Source of the DNA: Methylobacterium radiodurans
GTDB taxonomy: Bacteria > Pseudomonadota > Alphaproteobacteria > Rhizobiales > Beijerinckiaceae
Direction of reading: 5' to 3'
DNA length: 64,000 nt
NCBI RefSeq assembly: GCF_003173735.1
Contig: NZ_CP029551.1
Span: 1,417,501 to 1,481,500, forward strand
In this document: positions 27,181 to 35,284 of the stretch, in pieces
Layout: each line of letters starts with the position of its first letter
Position numbering within the stretch: the first letter of the stretch is position 1
Translations under genes and position numbers: made by a program
Notes under the pieces: generated by a model
The model's input: the letters and a program-made list of their open reading frames with translations, nothing else
The model's database searches: none
What the model was told of the DNA's origin: nothing

Positions 27181-28850
27181 TGCGGGCGCAACAGGCGCGT
27201 GCGGCCGCGATGCTGCGCCGCGGGCCAGCGTTGACAGGGGCGGTCCCGGCGTCCCTCTACGAGGGGCACGATGCCAAGGTGGGGGCCGGCGGCGCGATGG
27301 TGGCAGGAGATGGACGGAGGGCGCGCAGCGCGTCCCGCCTGCTTGCCGGGTTGCTCTGCGCCGGGCTCGGCGCGGGCGTCTCCGCCTGCGCGGTCGGGCC
27401 GAACTTCGTGGCCCCGGAGGACCCGCCGGTCACCCGCTACACGCGGGAGGCGCTCAAGAACCCGACCGCGGCCGACAACATCACCACGCGCCAGGGCGGC
27501 TCGGCCGACCAGAGCTTCGTCGCGGGCGCGGACATCCCGGGCGAGTGGTGGAAGCTGTTCCGCTCGAAGGCGCTGAACCGCCTCGTCGAGGAGGCGCTCG
27601 CCAACAACCCGAACCTGGAGGCGGCCCAGGCCAGCCTGCGGATCGCGCAGCAGAACGTGCTCGCCCAGAAGGGCACGCTGTTCCCGACGCTCTCGGCCAC
27701 GCCGCAGGCGCAGGGCGCGCGCGCGCCGGGCCTCGACCTGCAGTCGCCGCTGCAGAACGACAACCGCTACCTCTACAGCCTCTTCACCCCGCAGGTCGCG
27801 GTCACGTTCAACCCGGACGTATTCGGGAGCAACCGCCGCCAGATCGAGGCGCTGGAGGCCCAGGCCGAGAACCAGCGCTTCCAGCTGGAAGCCGCCTATC
27901 TCAGCCTCACCGCCAACGTGGTCACGGCAGCGATCCAGGAGGCGTCCCTGCGCGCCCAGATCGACGCGACGAAGCGGGTGATCCAGGCCCAGACCGAGGT
28001 TCTGGACCTCTACAACAAGCAGCTCAGGCTCGGGCAGATCGCGGGCGCCGACGTGGTGCAGCAGCAGGCCGCGCTCTCGGTCTCCCAGCAGCTTCTGCCG
28101 CCGCTCGAGAAGCAGCTCGCCCAGCAGCGCAACCTGCTCACCGCGCTGACCGGCCGCCTGCCGAGCGAGGAGGTCGCGCAGACCTTCACGCTGGCCCAGC
28201 TGCGCCTGCCGACCAAGCTGCCGGTCAGCCTGCCGTCCCGCCTCGTGCAGCAGCGCCCCGACGTGAAGGCGGCCGAGGCCCTGGTGCAGCAGGCCTCCGC
28301 CAATGTCGGCGTCGCGGTGGCCAACCGCCTGCCGCAATTCACCATCTCGGCGACCGGCGGCGCCAGCGCCGTGCGCATCGCCCAGCTCTTCAACCCGGGC
28401 GCGGGCTTCTTCACCATCATCGGGCAGGCGACGGCACCGATCTTCGACGCCGGCACGCTCTACCGGCGACAGCGCGCCTCCGAGGAGGCGCTGACCCAGG
28501 CGCAGGCGCAGTACCGCGCCACCGTGGTGGGCGCCTTCCAGAACGTCGCCGACGCGCTCCGCGCGCTCCAGGCGGACGCGAGCGCGGTCGCGGCGGCGTC
28601 GGCCGCCGAGAAGGCGACCGGCGAGAGCCTCGGGCTGATCCGCAAGCAGTTCGAGGCGGGCGCCATCAACGCCACGCAGGTGCTGATCGCCCAGCAGAGC
28701 TACCTCTCGGCGCTCGTCACCTCGGCCTCGGCGCGCGCCACCCAGTACGCCGACACCGCGGCCCTGTTCCAGGCGCTCGGCGGCGGCTGGTGGAACCGCG
28801 TGGACGTGGCGGTGCCCCCGCCGGAGACGGACCCGGCGAAGTTCTTGTGA
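27180..28850 (+). CDS. Outer-membrane efflux channel, NodT family lipoprotein
   Basis: Third gene of the efflux operon; ATG 27180 overlaps the pump stop (TGATG). A lipoprotein signal (LLAGLLCAGLGAGVSACAVG) with Cys in SACAVGPNF, a hallmark of NodT-type channels, is preceded by an unusually long N-terminus, so a later ATG (27273 or 27297) could be the true start. Two outer-membrane-factor repeats follow, with coiled-coil helices (NPNLEAAQASLRIAQQNVLA, QQRPDVKAAEALVQQASANV). It forms the TolC-like duct for the metal pump. Confidence 0.9.
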   Translation: MRAQQARAAAMLRRGPALTGAVPASLYEGHDAKVGAGGAMVAGDGRRARSASRLLAGLLCAGLGAGVSACAVGPNFVAPEDPPVTRYTREALKNPTAADNITTRQGGSADQSFVAGADIPGEWWKLFRSKALNRLVEEALANNPNLEAAQASLRIAQQNVLAQKGTLFPTLSATPQAQGARAPGLDLQSPLQNDNRYLYSLFTPQVAVTFNPDVFGSNRRQIEALEAQAENQRFQLEAAYLSLTANVVTAAIQEASLRAQIDATKRVIQAQTEVLDLYNKQLRLGQIAGADVVQQQAALSVSQQLLPPLEKQLAQQRNLLTALTGRLPSEEVAQTFTLAQLRLPTKLPVSLPSRLVQQRPDVKAAEALVQQASANVGVAVANRLPQFTISATGGASAVRIAQLFNPGAGFFTIIGQATAPIFDAGTLYRRQRASEEALTQAQAQYRATVVGAFQNVADALRALQADASAVAAASAAEKATGESLGLIRKQFEAGAINATQVLIAQQSYLSALVTSASARATQYADTAALFQALGGGWWNRVDVAVPPPETDPAKFL

Positions 28851-28869
28851 GCGGCACGGCCGCGACGTC

Positions 28870-29352
28870 ATGCTGATCCGCCCCGCCCGCCCCGAGGATG
28901 CCGACGCGCTCTGGTCGATCCTGGAGCCGGTGATCCGCGCGGGCGACACCTACACGCTCGACGCCGACATGGACCGGGCGGCGGGGCTCGCCTACTGGCT
29001 CGCGCCCGACAAGGTGACCTTCGTGGCGGAGGCCGAGGGCGCCGTCCTCGGCACCGCCTACATCCGTCCCAACCAGGCCGGCGGCGGGCGGCACGTCTGC
29101 AATTTCGGCTTCATGACGGCCGCGTCCGCGACCGGCCGCGGCGTGGCGCGGCGGATGTGCGAGCACGCGCTGGACCATGCCCGCGCCTGCGGCTACCGGG
29201 CCGTGCAGTTCAACTTCGTGGTGAGCACGAACGTGCGGGCGGTGCGCTTGTGGGAGTCGCTCGGCTTCGACACCGTCGGCCGCCTGCCGCAGGCCTTCCG
29301 GCATCCGACGGCAGGCTACGTGGATGCCCTGGTGATGTACCGGACGCTCTGA
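28870..29352 (+). CDS. GNAT family N-acetyltransferase
   Basis: A 160-residue acetyl-CoA-dependent acetyltransferase starting MLIRPARPEDADALWSILEP. The acetyl-CoA loop is the segment TAASATGRGVARRMCEHALD, and the C-terminal beta-bulge region reads NVRAVRLWESLGFDTVGRLP. The acceptor is unknown; the protein resembles phosphinothricin/L-amino-acid acetyltransferases of the family. It starts 19 bp after the efflux operon and could be its last gene. Confidence 0.88.
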   Translation: MLIRPARPEDADALWSILEPVIRAGDTYTLDADMDRAAGLAYWLAPDKVTFVAEAEGAVLGTAYIRPNQAGGGRHVCNFGFMTAASATGRGVARRMCEHALDHARACGYRAVQFNFVVSTNVRAVRLWESLGFDTVGRLPQAFRHPTAGYVDALVMYRTL

Positions 29353-29365
29353 CAGGCCCGGGATC

Positions 29366-29387
29366 CCCAAGGTCCCAAGACCTTGGG
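29366..29387. terminator. Bidirectional hairpin between the acetyltransferase and the yjbQ remnant
   Basis: Perfect 9-bp stem CCCAAGGTC (29366-29374), loop ccaa, GACCTTGGG (29379-29387), lying between two convergent reading frames. No T tract follows. Confidence 0.55.
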
Positions 29388-29417
29388 CAGGACCAGGGCG
29401 AAGCCCGGGATGCCGGC

Positions 29418-29592
29418 TCAGGCCCCTACCGCGCTCAGCACGATCTCCCGCCGGTGCGGGCGGTCGCGGTGCTCGATCAGGTAGATGCCCTGCCAGGTGC
29501 CGAGCGCGAGGCGCCCGCCGGAGACCGGGATCGTCAGCCCGGAATCCGAGAGCAGGGTGCGGATATGGGCCGGCATGTCGTCCGGACCCTCG
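29418..29592 (-). pseudogene. yjbQ: Displaced native 3' end of yjbQ
   Basis: The minus strand encodes EGPDDMPAHIRTLLSDSGLT and continues to a normal YjbQ C-terminus ending EHRDRPHRREIVLSAVGA. It is GC-rich like the chromosome and lacks the N-terminal 110 residues, which now lie 14 kb away at 43.76-44.05 kb. Joining it there restores an exact reading frame (GYVHGAE-GPDDMPAH). It is the piece cut off when the island inserted. A short new ATG upstream could express 64 residues but that is unlikely to matter. Confidence 0.88.
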
Positions 29593-29612
29593 CTCCCATA
29601 TGCATTCCACAA
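29581..29612. other. Left attachment junction (attL-like)
   Basis: Chromosomal yjbQ sequence stops at about 29592 (…ggaccctcg) and island sequence ctcccatatgcattccac begins. The only bases shared with the right junction at the crossover are TCG. The recombinase gene starts 58 bp further in. Confidence 0.7.
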
Positions 29613-29649
29613 ACGCTATAGATACCCGCAAGGTGTTGAGGTTTCAGCC

Positions 29650-30600
29650 ATGCGTATTGCGTACTCGTACATCCGGATGTCCACCGGCCGGCAGATTAAG
29701 GGCGATTCGCTCCGCCGACAGTTGGAGGCAGCGCGGACCTGGGCTGAGGCGAAAGGATATCGTTTGGATGATGGTCTGCGCGACATAGGCGTCTCTGCTC
29801 ATAGGGGGAGGAACAAGACCAAAGGTGCGCTGGCCGGTTTCTTCAGAGCGGTCGAGGACGGCACCGTAGAAGCGGGCTCGATCCTACTGATCGAGAATGT
29901 CGATCGACTAAGCCGTGAAAAGCCACTTGCCGCGCTCGATACTCTGCGTGCCCTCCTCCAGGCGGGAATCGTCGTCGTTCCGCTCGATCTTGGCTGGGAA
30001 TTGGATGAGGAGGTTCTGAATCGGGAACCATGGCGGCTACAAGCGCTGCTTTCGATGATGGAGAGGGCGCATAATGAGTCCGCCACGAAGTCGCACCGTG
30101 GCCTTCAGGTAATGGAAACAAAGCGTCGCAGGGCCGTGGACGGCATCCCATTCTCCACAATCGGGCCGGGCTGGCTGGACAACAACGGCGATGGCTGGAT
30201 CGTGGTCGAGGCGAAGGCGGCGATCATCCGCGAGATGTTCGAACTCGCGGCGAGCGGGGTCGGCTCGTACAGGATTGCAATCGAGTTTACCCGCAAGGGA
30301 TACCCGACCTTCGGCGGGGCCAAGCATTGGGGATCGAGTTATGTCTCCAAAACCCTACGCAACGAGGCGGTAGTAGGCACGTGGCAGCCCCATCGGGAAG
30401 ATGAGAATGGCAGGGTTCTCAAAATGGGTGAGCCCATCTTGAACCACTTTCCTGATATTATTTCGAAAGATCTCTTTCTCCGGGTCCAGCGCCAGATCCT
30501 TCCGAAGAACTCTCGTGGCGCTAAGGGCAGGCACTTCAAGAATTTGTTCACTGGCCGATGCCGCTGTGCAGCCTGCGGCGATCCCATTCAAGCCCCACCT
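29650..30600 (+). pseudogene. Large serine recombinase, C-terminally truncated
   Basis: From ATG 29650 the protein begins MRIAYSYIRMSTGRQIKGDS with the catalytic Ser at position 11, followed by the resolvase domain (LIENVDRLSREKPLAALDTL) and a recombinase domain (FELAASGVGSYRIAIEFTRK). It reaches the start of the zinc ribbon, FTGRCRCAACGDPI, near 30590, and then turns into a Pro/His-rich out-of-family tail ending at 30699. Normal relatives run 150-200 residues further (second Cys pair, coiled coil). A deletion seems to have fused it to the tail of another gene. The catalytic domain is intact but specificity and synapsis are probably lost. Confidence 0.8.
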
Positions 30601-30800
30601 CCCCAGCCTCACGGATTCCGGGCTGCGCCGCACGCTGGATTCCCTGGTCGAGGCGGGATTCACCGTCCGCATGGTCGAGGACACGGCGCGCAACTCTAAG
30701 ATGCCGCACCTCTACTACTGGTCCTCGGAATCTCTGAAGGTTCTGGATCTGGCTGGTTCGGATCTCGCCGTCACCCTCCCGGCAGCCATGCGTGAACCGC
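30590..30800 (+). pseudogene. C-terminal fragment of an unidentified gene joined to the recombinase
   Basis: Directly after the recombinase break, a different frame reads LPSLTDSGLRRTLDSLVEAG, then FTVRMVEDTARNSKMPHLYYWSSESLKVLDLA. It looks like genuine coding sequence (balanced composition, amphipathic helices, a winged-helix-like layout) without a start of its own. The family is not recognised. It stays open into the next gene at 30908, but a promoter and ribosome binding site there suggest separate expression. Confidence 0.5.
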
Positions 30801-30820
30801 AAGGCTCGGAGGATATCTCC

Positions 30821-31029
30821 TTGGTCGAAATGCAGCCAACGCATTTCGACCAAGTTTCGACGGGTTTCGACTATAATAGAAATATATCCTCCTTAGGGGA
30901 GGATATTATGGTCAAAACTCGGTCGAAACTCTCCGGGGATTCGGTAGATTGGCGAGCCCGCACGAAGGCTTACGCTGAAAATCAGGGACGCGGTCGTTTC
31001 GACCGAGTTTCGACCAAGCATGGTCGAAA
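30821..31029. repeat. Cluster of eight TTTCGAC/GGTCGAAA motifs with a 13-bp inverted repeat
   Basis: Forward TTTCGAC copies start at 30844, 30855, 30865, 30997 and 31008; inverted GGTCGAAA copies start at 30823, 30921 and 31022. The first pair forms a perfect 13-bp inverted repeat, TTGGTCGAAATGC (30821-30833) and GCATTTCGACCAA (30841-30853). Three copies sit just upstream of a TATAAT box, the others inside the following coding region. Confidence 0.75.
30849..30877 (+). promoter_or_regulatory. Promoter with TATAAT -10 box overlapped by repeats
   Basis: A perfect TATAAT at 30872-30877 is preceded at promoter spacing by TTTCGAC repeats covering the -35 region, and followed 19 bp later by ggggagga as ribosome binding site for ATG 30908. 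The repeats are candidate operators for a repressor. Confidence 0.6.
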
Positions 31030-31540
31030 GGGCGTTCCCGAGGGCTTCGACCTTCCCCCGGTCGAGGTGATCCCATCGAACGAGGTGATCGGGGGAGTCC
31101 CCTTAGTCGGCCGCACACCTGACGGGCGTCCCCTCACGGGCTCCGTGGCCGGCATGGAGGCGCTGTTCGAGCAACAGGCCGCTGCACGCCTCGCTGCTGT
31201 CCGACCGATCAAGCCCAGGCTCGTGGACGACAGCGACCCGTTCTCGGACGCGGCCATCAGCAAGCGCGTAGGCTTTACCGTGAAGTCGAAAGGGGAGACG
31301 CGGGAGGAGCGGGCCGCTCGGATCGCTGAGGAGGACGCCGAGCGGAGACGGCTCGTTGAGGCGGCGATCCGGCGGCGCCTCCAGGCATCGATCGAGTCAG
31401 AGGCCGAGACGACCATCTTCCTGATGACCACACCCGAGGGGCGGGAAGCCGTGAACGCCGTGATGCGGGAAAAGGCGGAACTGAAGGCTGAGCCCATGTG
31501 GAAGCCGAAGCATGCCGAGGCGGACGAGGACGCCGCGTGA
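30908..31540 (+). CDS. Hypothetical charged protein (210 residues)
   Basis: Start ATG 30908 is supported by ggggagga eight bases before it and by the TATAAT box further up. The N-terminus MVKTRSKLSGDSVDWRARTK is basic; a middle segment reads GVPLVGRTPDGRPLTGSVAG, and the C-terminal third is a long highly charged helix (RAARIAEEDAERRRLVEAAI), probably a coiled coil. No family is recognised. The gene contains several TTTCGAC/GGTCGAAA repeats in its first 125 bp, so it may be autoregulated or carry a DNA partition/control site. Confidence 0.6.
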   Translation: MVKTRSKLSGDSVDWRARTKAYAENQGRGRFDRVSTKHGRKGVPEGFDLPPVEVIPSNEVIGGVPLVGRTPDGRPLTGSVAGMEALFEQQAAARLAAVRPIKPRLVDDSDPFSDAAISKRVGFTVKSKGETREERAARIAEEDAERRRLVEAAIRRRLQASIESEAETTIFLMTTPEGREAVNAVMREKAELKAEPMWKPKHAEADEDAA

Positions 31541-31542
31541 CC

Positions 31543-31839
31543 CTACTCCAGCGGCTCGGGCCAGCGCATCCGATAGGCGAGCGCCGCGTTCTCGTCCGCG
31601 ATCACCACCTCGGCTCGGTGGCACTCGGCGTCCGCCTCGTTGATGCGAACGAAGAACTCCGCCTGAGGGGCATGCTCGGCCATCCAGTCGAGAAATTCGT
31701 CCGGATCATGGGGCAGCCAGACGTGCAGATCCTCGTTGTCCCGGTCCGCCATGCCGAAGATGAGTTCTATCGGCCAGCCCTCGCCGGCTGTCGCATCGTC
31801 CTCGCTGGTGCTGATCACGAAACTGTGAAGGTGGCGCAT
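31543..31839 (-). CDS. Small acidic hypothetical protein, paralogue A
   Basis: From ATG 31839 a 98-residue acidic protein starts MRHLHSFVISTSEDDATAGE and contains DPDEFLDWMAEHAPQAEFFV, closing with ADENAALAYRMRWPEPLE. The same pattern (FxWxAEHxPxAxF … ExxxADHAxAxRMRW) recurs in the gene just upstream, with which it overlaps (TGATG at 31837-31841). Function unknown. The composition matches the GC-rich part of the island. Confidence 0.6.
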   Translation of the reverse strand: MRHLHSFVISTSEDDATAGEGWPIELIFGMADRDNEDLHVWLPHDPDEFLDWMAEHAPQAEFFVRINEADAECHRAEVVIADENAALAYRMRWPEPLE

Positions 31840-32138
31840 CACGTCCACCGCATCCGGAATGCGAAGGCGTGGTCGGCGTTCTCGATGACAAGCTCGAAGG
31901 CCATGTCGAGCGACCGACCGGGACGGTCCCGGATCACCCGGAACGTCGCCTCCGGTATGTGCTCGGCCAGCCACTCGAACAGTTCCTCGCGGTCCTCTCC
32001 GAAGCTGCCCTCAGCCACCCAATCCTGAACGTGCTGATCCGCGCGGGCCTCAGCGAGGGTCCATGTCTGAGCGACCGGCCACTGGCGGGTGTCCGCGTCA
32101 TCATCGTGGTCAACATAGAGGGGGATGATCATAGCCAT
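31839..32138 (-). CDS. Small acidic hypothetical protein, paralogue B
   Basis: A 99-residue protein (MAMIIPLYVDHDDDADTRQW…) that shares LFEWLAEHIPEATFRVI and ENADHAFAFRMRW with its downstream neighbour, so the pair arose by tandem duplication. Between these blocks runs a predicted amphipathic helix. No domain match is recognised. Likely the second or third gene of a minus-strand operon from 33137 to 31543. Confidence 0.6.
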   Translation of the reverse strand: MAMIIPLYVDHDDDADTRQWPVAQTWTLAEARADQHVQDWVAEGSFGEDREELFEWLAEHIPEATFRVIRDRPGRSLDMAFELVIENADHAFAFRMRWT

Positions 32139-32162
32139 GGACCGGACCCTACGGCCCGGCCC

Positions 32163-32447
32163 TTACGATCCCCCTGCGTCCGGCTTGCGGAATCGCTCGA
32201 CCGGTTTCACCGGCAGGTCACCCCAGAGGTGCCGGTACACAAGTTCGTGATCCGCGAGGACGAGTTGCCCCGCGTTGCCGTACGCGTAGCCGGGCGGCGC
32301 CGGCTCGGTGGTCGGTGCCTTCGCCTCAAGCGCTTGCGGACCCTCGGTGTAGAGAATCCGCTCGCGCATCAGGAAATCGACCTGCTGCTCAAGCTCGGAC
32401 ACGTATGCACACAGTGCTGCAAGTTCGGCCTCACCGATCATGTGCAA
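32163..32447 (-). CDS. Hypothetical protein (94 residues)
   Basis: Begins MHMIGEAELAALCAYVSELE with a short coiled-coil-like helix (EQQVDFLMRERILYTEG), then a Pro-rich linker and a tryptophan-containing tail (YRHLWGDLPVKPVERF). A start at the second ATG (32441) is equally possible. Not recognised; grouped with its neighbours on the same strand. Confidence 0.5.
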   Translation of the reverse strand: MHMIGEAELAALCAYVSELEQQVDFLMRERILYTEGPQALEAKAPTTEPAPPGYAYGNAGQLVLADHELVYRHLWGDLPVKPVERFRKPDAGGS

Positions 32448-32492
32448 CCTGCCCGATCTGAGCTAGTCGGCCGAGTGTGCTGAACCTGAGGA

Positions 32493-33137
32493 TCACTGCC
32501 ACGGATCACCCCCGAGAAGCCCCTCAGGAGGCTGCTGAGCAGCCCTGGCGTCCGACTCAGCGCGCATGGCTTCCTCGCGCTTCATCGCCTCGTACAGGCC
32601 AGAGGGATCGTAGAAGGCATACGCCTTGCGCCGTCCGGTTCCGGGCTTTGAGCGGAGGTCGTGCTGGAATCGATCGGGACCGAAGGATTCGCCGTCGAGG
32701 AAGACGACGCATTCCATCGGCCCAGCCTTCTGGCGCCTCACGATGATGAACTGACCGATGTAGCTGATGTTCTCGCGCTTCGAGCCGATCCGCCCGACCT
32801 TCACCCACTCGGTGTCCTCGCAGACCGCAATCGCAGTGCAGGTCTCGTGCGCGGCCTCATACTCAGCGAATTGCTCGGCAGTCATCTCCCCAGCTTCCAG
32901 CTTGCGCTGCGCCCACCTGTACGTGAGCTTCGATTCAGCCAGTTGAACAGTGCGCTTCCAATACGGGTTGAACAGATTCAGCCGGCCTTCGCAGTACGCC
33001 TCCAGCATCATGGTGTGCTGAGACTGTCCCTGCTTCACCTTGCCGTTCTCGAAGAACTGAAACTGCATCACCTGAATCACACCGATGGGCGGGCACGGCT
33101 TCAGCGGCTGCGGCTTCTTGTTTGTTTTGGGTTTCAT
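32493..33137 (-). CDS. Hypothetical protein (214 residues), first gene of the small operon
   Basis: Starts MKPKTNKKPQPLKPCPPIGV and contains FFENGKVKQGQSQHTMMLEA, a lysine-rich middle (VKVGRIGSKRENISYIGQFI) and an Arg/Ala-rich C-terminus. The middle looks like a small beta-rich domain; no catalytic motif is visible. The upstream region is AT-rich and holds a palindrome at 33242-33255, a reasonable place for its control. Confidence 0.6.
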   Translation of the reverse strand: MKPKTNKKPQPLKPCPPIGVIQVMQFQFFENGKVKQGQSQHTMMLEAYCEGRLNLFNPYWKRTVQLAESKLTYRWAQRKLEAGEMTAEQFAEYEAAHETCTAIAVCEDTEWVKVGRIGSKRENISYIGQFIIVRRQKAGPMECVVFLDGESFGPDRFQHDLRSKPGTGRRKAYAFYDPSGLYEAMKREEAMRAESDARAAQQPPEGLLGGDPWQ

Positions 33138-33701
33138 AAATGAACTCTAATGTCTGTTTAAGTATGGACTTAATATAAGCTCTGGATGATTCGTACTCAA
33201 TAAAATTCTCATTGTCTGATATGTATCCTTGAAGAGAGAAGATACAACGTTGTATATACAATGAAAATTTCACGATTTCGGCAGGGCCTCAATCAAGACA
33301 ACGCGGAATCTCGCCGCGCTTCGCGCGCTCACGACTGCGTCGTTCGTCCGCTCGATTCCGAAGGCGATCGGTTCCTCGGCCTCAAGGCTCTCGGAACCGG
33401 AAACGGTCAAGATGTGCTCAGGACAAGCCTTCGCTCAATCCAAAATGCGAAGCCGAATGGGGAGCGCAACTCCGTGCCTTGAGCGCGAAAAATCGCGCTC
33501 GGCATGGTGGCTTTTGCCGGCGCCTATTCAAAGAGGCGCAATCAGGCAGCCGAGTCGCTGGCAGCCCCCACCGCGCCATGCTGGCTCCGAATGCCAACAT
33601 CAATTGGAGCGAGCTTGCAGCTAGAAGGACCGCTAGAAGCGGGGTAGCGCCTTGTTCCGATACACCCCTTCTCACCGCCGCGAGAATCCGGACCGAACGA
33701 C
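33138..33701. other. 564-bp region without a convincing gene
   Basis: The first 120 bp are AT-rich and promoter-like for the gene starting at 33137, with a perfect 14-bp palindrome ATACAACGTTGTAT at 33242-33255. Further on an 8-bp hairpin GAGCGCGA/TCGCGCTC lies at 33481-33500. Short open frames on both strands (for example 33261-33482) have no ribosome binding site or recognisable sequence. Probably decayed DNA between two cargo units. Confidence 0.55.
33242..33255. promoter_or_regulatory. 14-bp palindrome, candidate operator
   Basis: ATACAACGTTGTAT, perfectly symmetric, in the AT-rich leader about 105 bp upstream of the start at 33137. Size and position fit a repressor site; the cognate regulator is unknown. 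Confidence 0.4.
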
Positions 33702-34328
33702 ATGAGCCAGGATGCCAGCACCGACGCAGACCGAGGCGCCCGAGCGGTTCTCCGCGTGTGGATCGACTTCGTCTGCCCCTATTGTCTCCTGGGCGAGCAG
33801 GTCATCCGAGCCGCTACCGAGGGGCTTGAGGTGGCCATCGTCTGGATGCCGTTCGAGTTGCGCCCCTACCCAACTCCAACCCTACGGCCGGAGGACGAGT
33901 ATCTGCCAATAGCGTGGAAGCAGGGCGTCTACCCCGCCGCCGAGCGTATGGGCATCACCATCCGGCTGCCAACCATCTCCCCGCAGCCGTACACCCGAAA
34001 GGCGTTCCTCGGCCTTCAGTACGCGGCTGAGCAAGGCCAGGGCGACGCCTACGTCGATGCGGTTCTGCGCGCGTTCTTCCAGCAAGATCGCGATATCGGC
34101 CAAACCGACGTGCTCAAGGCGATTTTGCACGATCTCGGCCTCGATCCCTCGGGCGTCGATGCAGTGCTGGGCTCGCCGCTCCACGCGGAGCGCCACGATG
34201 CGGCGTTGCGCGAGGCGCAGGAGGCGGGCATCCGTGCCGTCCCCTCGGTTGCGGTCGGGAATCGGCTGTTCTCGGGGATTCCTCAGCCCGAAGCACTGCG
34301 AGGCGAAGTCATCCAGCAAATTACCTAG
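33702..34328 (+). CDS. DsbA-family oxidoreductase (FrnE-like thioredoxin fold)
   Basis: A 208-residue thioredoxin-fold protein with the redox motif CPYC at residues 25-28 (LRVWIDFVCPYCLLGEQVIR), a helical insertion (DAVLRAFFQQDRDIGQTDVL) and the cis-proline region GIRAVPSVAVGNRLFSG. No signal peptide, so it acts in the cytoplasm, like FrnE and 2-hydroxychromene-2-carboxylate isomerase relatives. It is GC-rich and differs from the AT-rich genes following it; probably a separate cargo gene of the island. Confidence 0.88.
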   Translation: MSQDASTDADRGARAVLRVWIDFVCPYCLLGEQVIRAATEGLEVAIVWMPFELRPYPTPTLRPEDEYLPIAWKQGVYPAAERMGITIRLPTISPQPYTRKAFLGLQYAAEQGQGDAYVDAVLRAFFQQDRDIGQTDVLKAILHDLGLDPSGVDAVLGSPLHAERHDAALREAQEAGIRAVPSVAVGNRLFSGIPQPEALRGEVIQQIT

Positions 34329-34399
34329 CAGGGGTATCCCAACATGCACGTTAGGGAACCGGCATGCAAGAATCAATTTCGTAGCAAGCTGTCAAGCTT

Positions 34400-35185
34400 T
34401 CAGTATCTAATCAAAGGAGAGTTAATGTCATATACAACGTAATGTGGGTTTTGTTTGTGATCGCTGACTTCTTTTATACCATCTAATATTTGACCATCTG
34501 CGATAGCGACGGGTAGATCAGGCGTCAAAGACAGAAAATTATGCAGAGAGTAGCTGAAGGCGCCTCTTGACTGTTTGCTCGGCCCAACTGCGCGCAGATC
34601 TGCTGCAGTTTCGTTGTCCTTGCAGGCTGAAAGAATATTGTATGGACCTATTTCTTTATCTCTCGCTGGACGCCCCTTAAGATCGAAAACATCCAAGCAT
34701 CGGTTGCTAACGACCTCTACAATATTGTCATTTATTACATCGAGTTCTCTTATCATGGTTCCGGAATGGCACATGTCGTAAATCGCGGTGAACTTGATCC
34801 GACTATCAATGTACTTGTTGTACATACCATGCAAATCGTTGTCCCTGATGAGAGATGTGAATGTGCCCTCATAGGGAACTAAACATTCATCTTTTTTGTC
34901 TGATTCCGACTGATCTTGCGATGCCGCCTGAGTTCCATGGCCGGAAAATGCAAAAATCAATGTGTCGCCCGGACTGGCCGTTCCCAACATGTAATCTAGT
35001 CTGCTCAATATAGATTGCTTCGTCGCAGAAGTATCCGTCAAAGATTCGATATCATCAACGTTGAAATTGTAAGGCCCGCTGACAAGAAGACGTTTCAAGC
35101 TGTCGATATCATTTAGGCAGCCCTTCAAATCGAAGCTCCGATTTGAGTAGGTGTTGATGCCAACCATCAGCGCTCGTTTAGCCAT
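34400..35185 (-). CDS. Caspase-like cysteine protease (peptidase C14 family)
   Basis: A 261-residue protein starting MAKRALMVGINTYSNRSFDL, the typical beta1 strand of prokaryotic metacaspases. The catalytic dyad is visible: His83 in DTLIFAFSGHGTQ and Cys139 in FTAIYDMCHSGT. The acidic S1-pocket Asp residues (NDID, YDMC) are present. The protein stops shortly after the p20/p10-like core, so it has no fused sensor or effector domain. It is markedly AT-rich, a sign of recent acquisition. A 77-residue gene precedes it by 99 bp on the same strand. Bacterial caspases are known as regulated-death or anti-phage effectors; this role is inferred from context. Confidence 0.88.
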   Translation of the reverse strand: MAKRALMVGINTYSNRSFDLKGCLNDIDSLKRLLVSGPYNFNVDDIESLTDTSATKQSILSRLDYMLGTASPGDTLIFAFSGHGTQAASQDQSESDKKDECLVPYEGTFTSLIRDNDLHGMYNKYIDSRIKFTAIYDMCHSGTMIRELDVINDNIVEVVSNRCLDVFDLKGRPARDKEIGPYNILSACKDNETAADLRAVGPSKQSRGAFSYSLHNFLSLTPDLPVAIADGQILDGIKEVSDHKQNPHYVVYDINSPLIRY

Positions 35186-35284
35186 AGCATGTCCTCAGTA
35201 TCAACGAGTTTAACGTCGTCCGAATGCCCTAATGGTTGGCAAGAACTTTTACTATATCTGAGGTGTATCAGAACATACCTTGAA

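Noticed and set aside
33261..33482. Open frame of 73 codons on the plus strand
   Set aside because: No ribosome binding site, no recognisable sequence, and its composition differs from neighbouring real genes; treated as non-coding.
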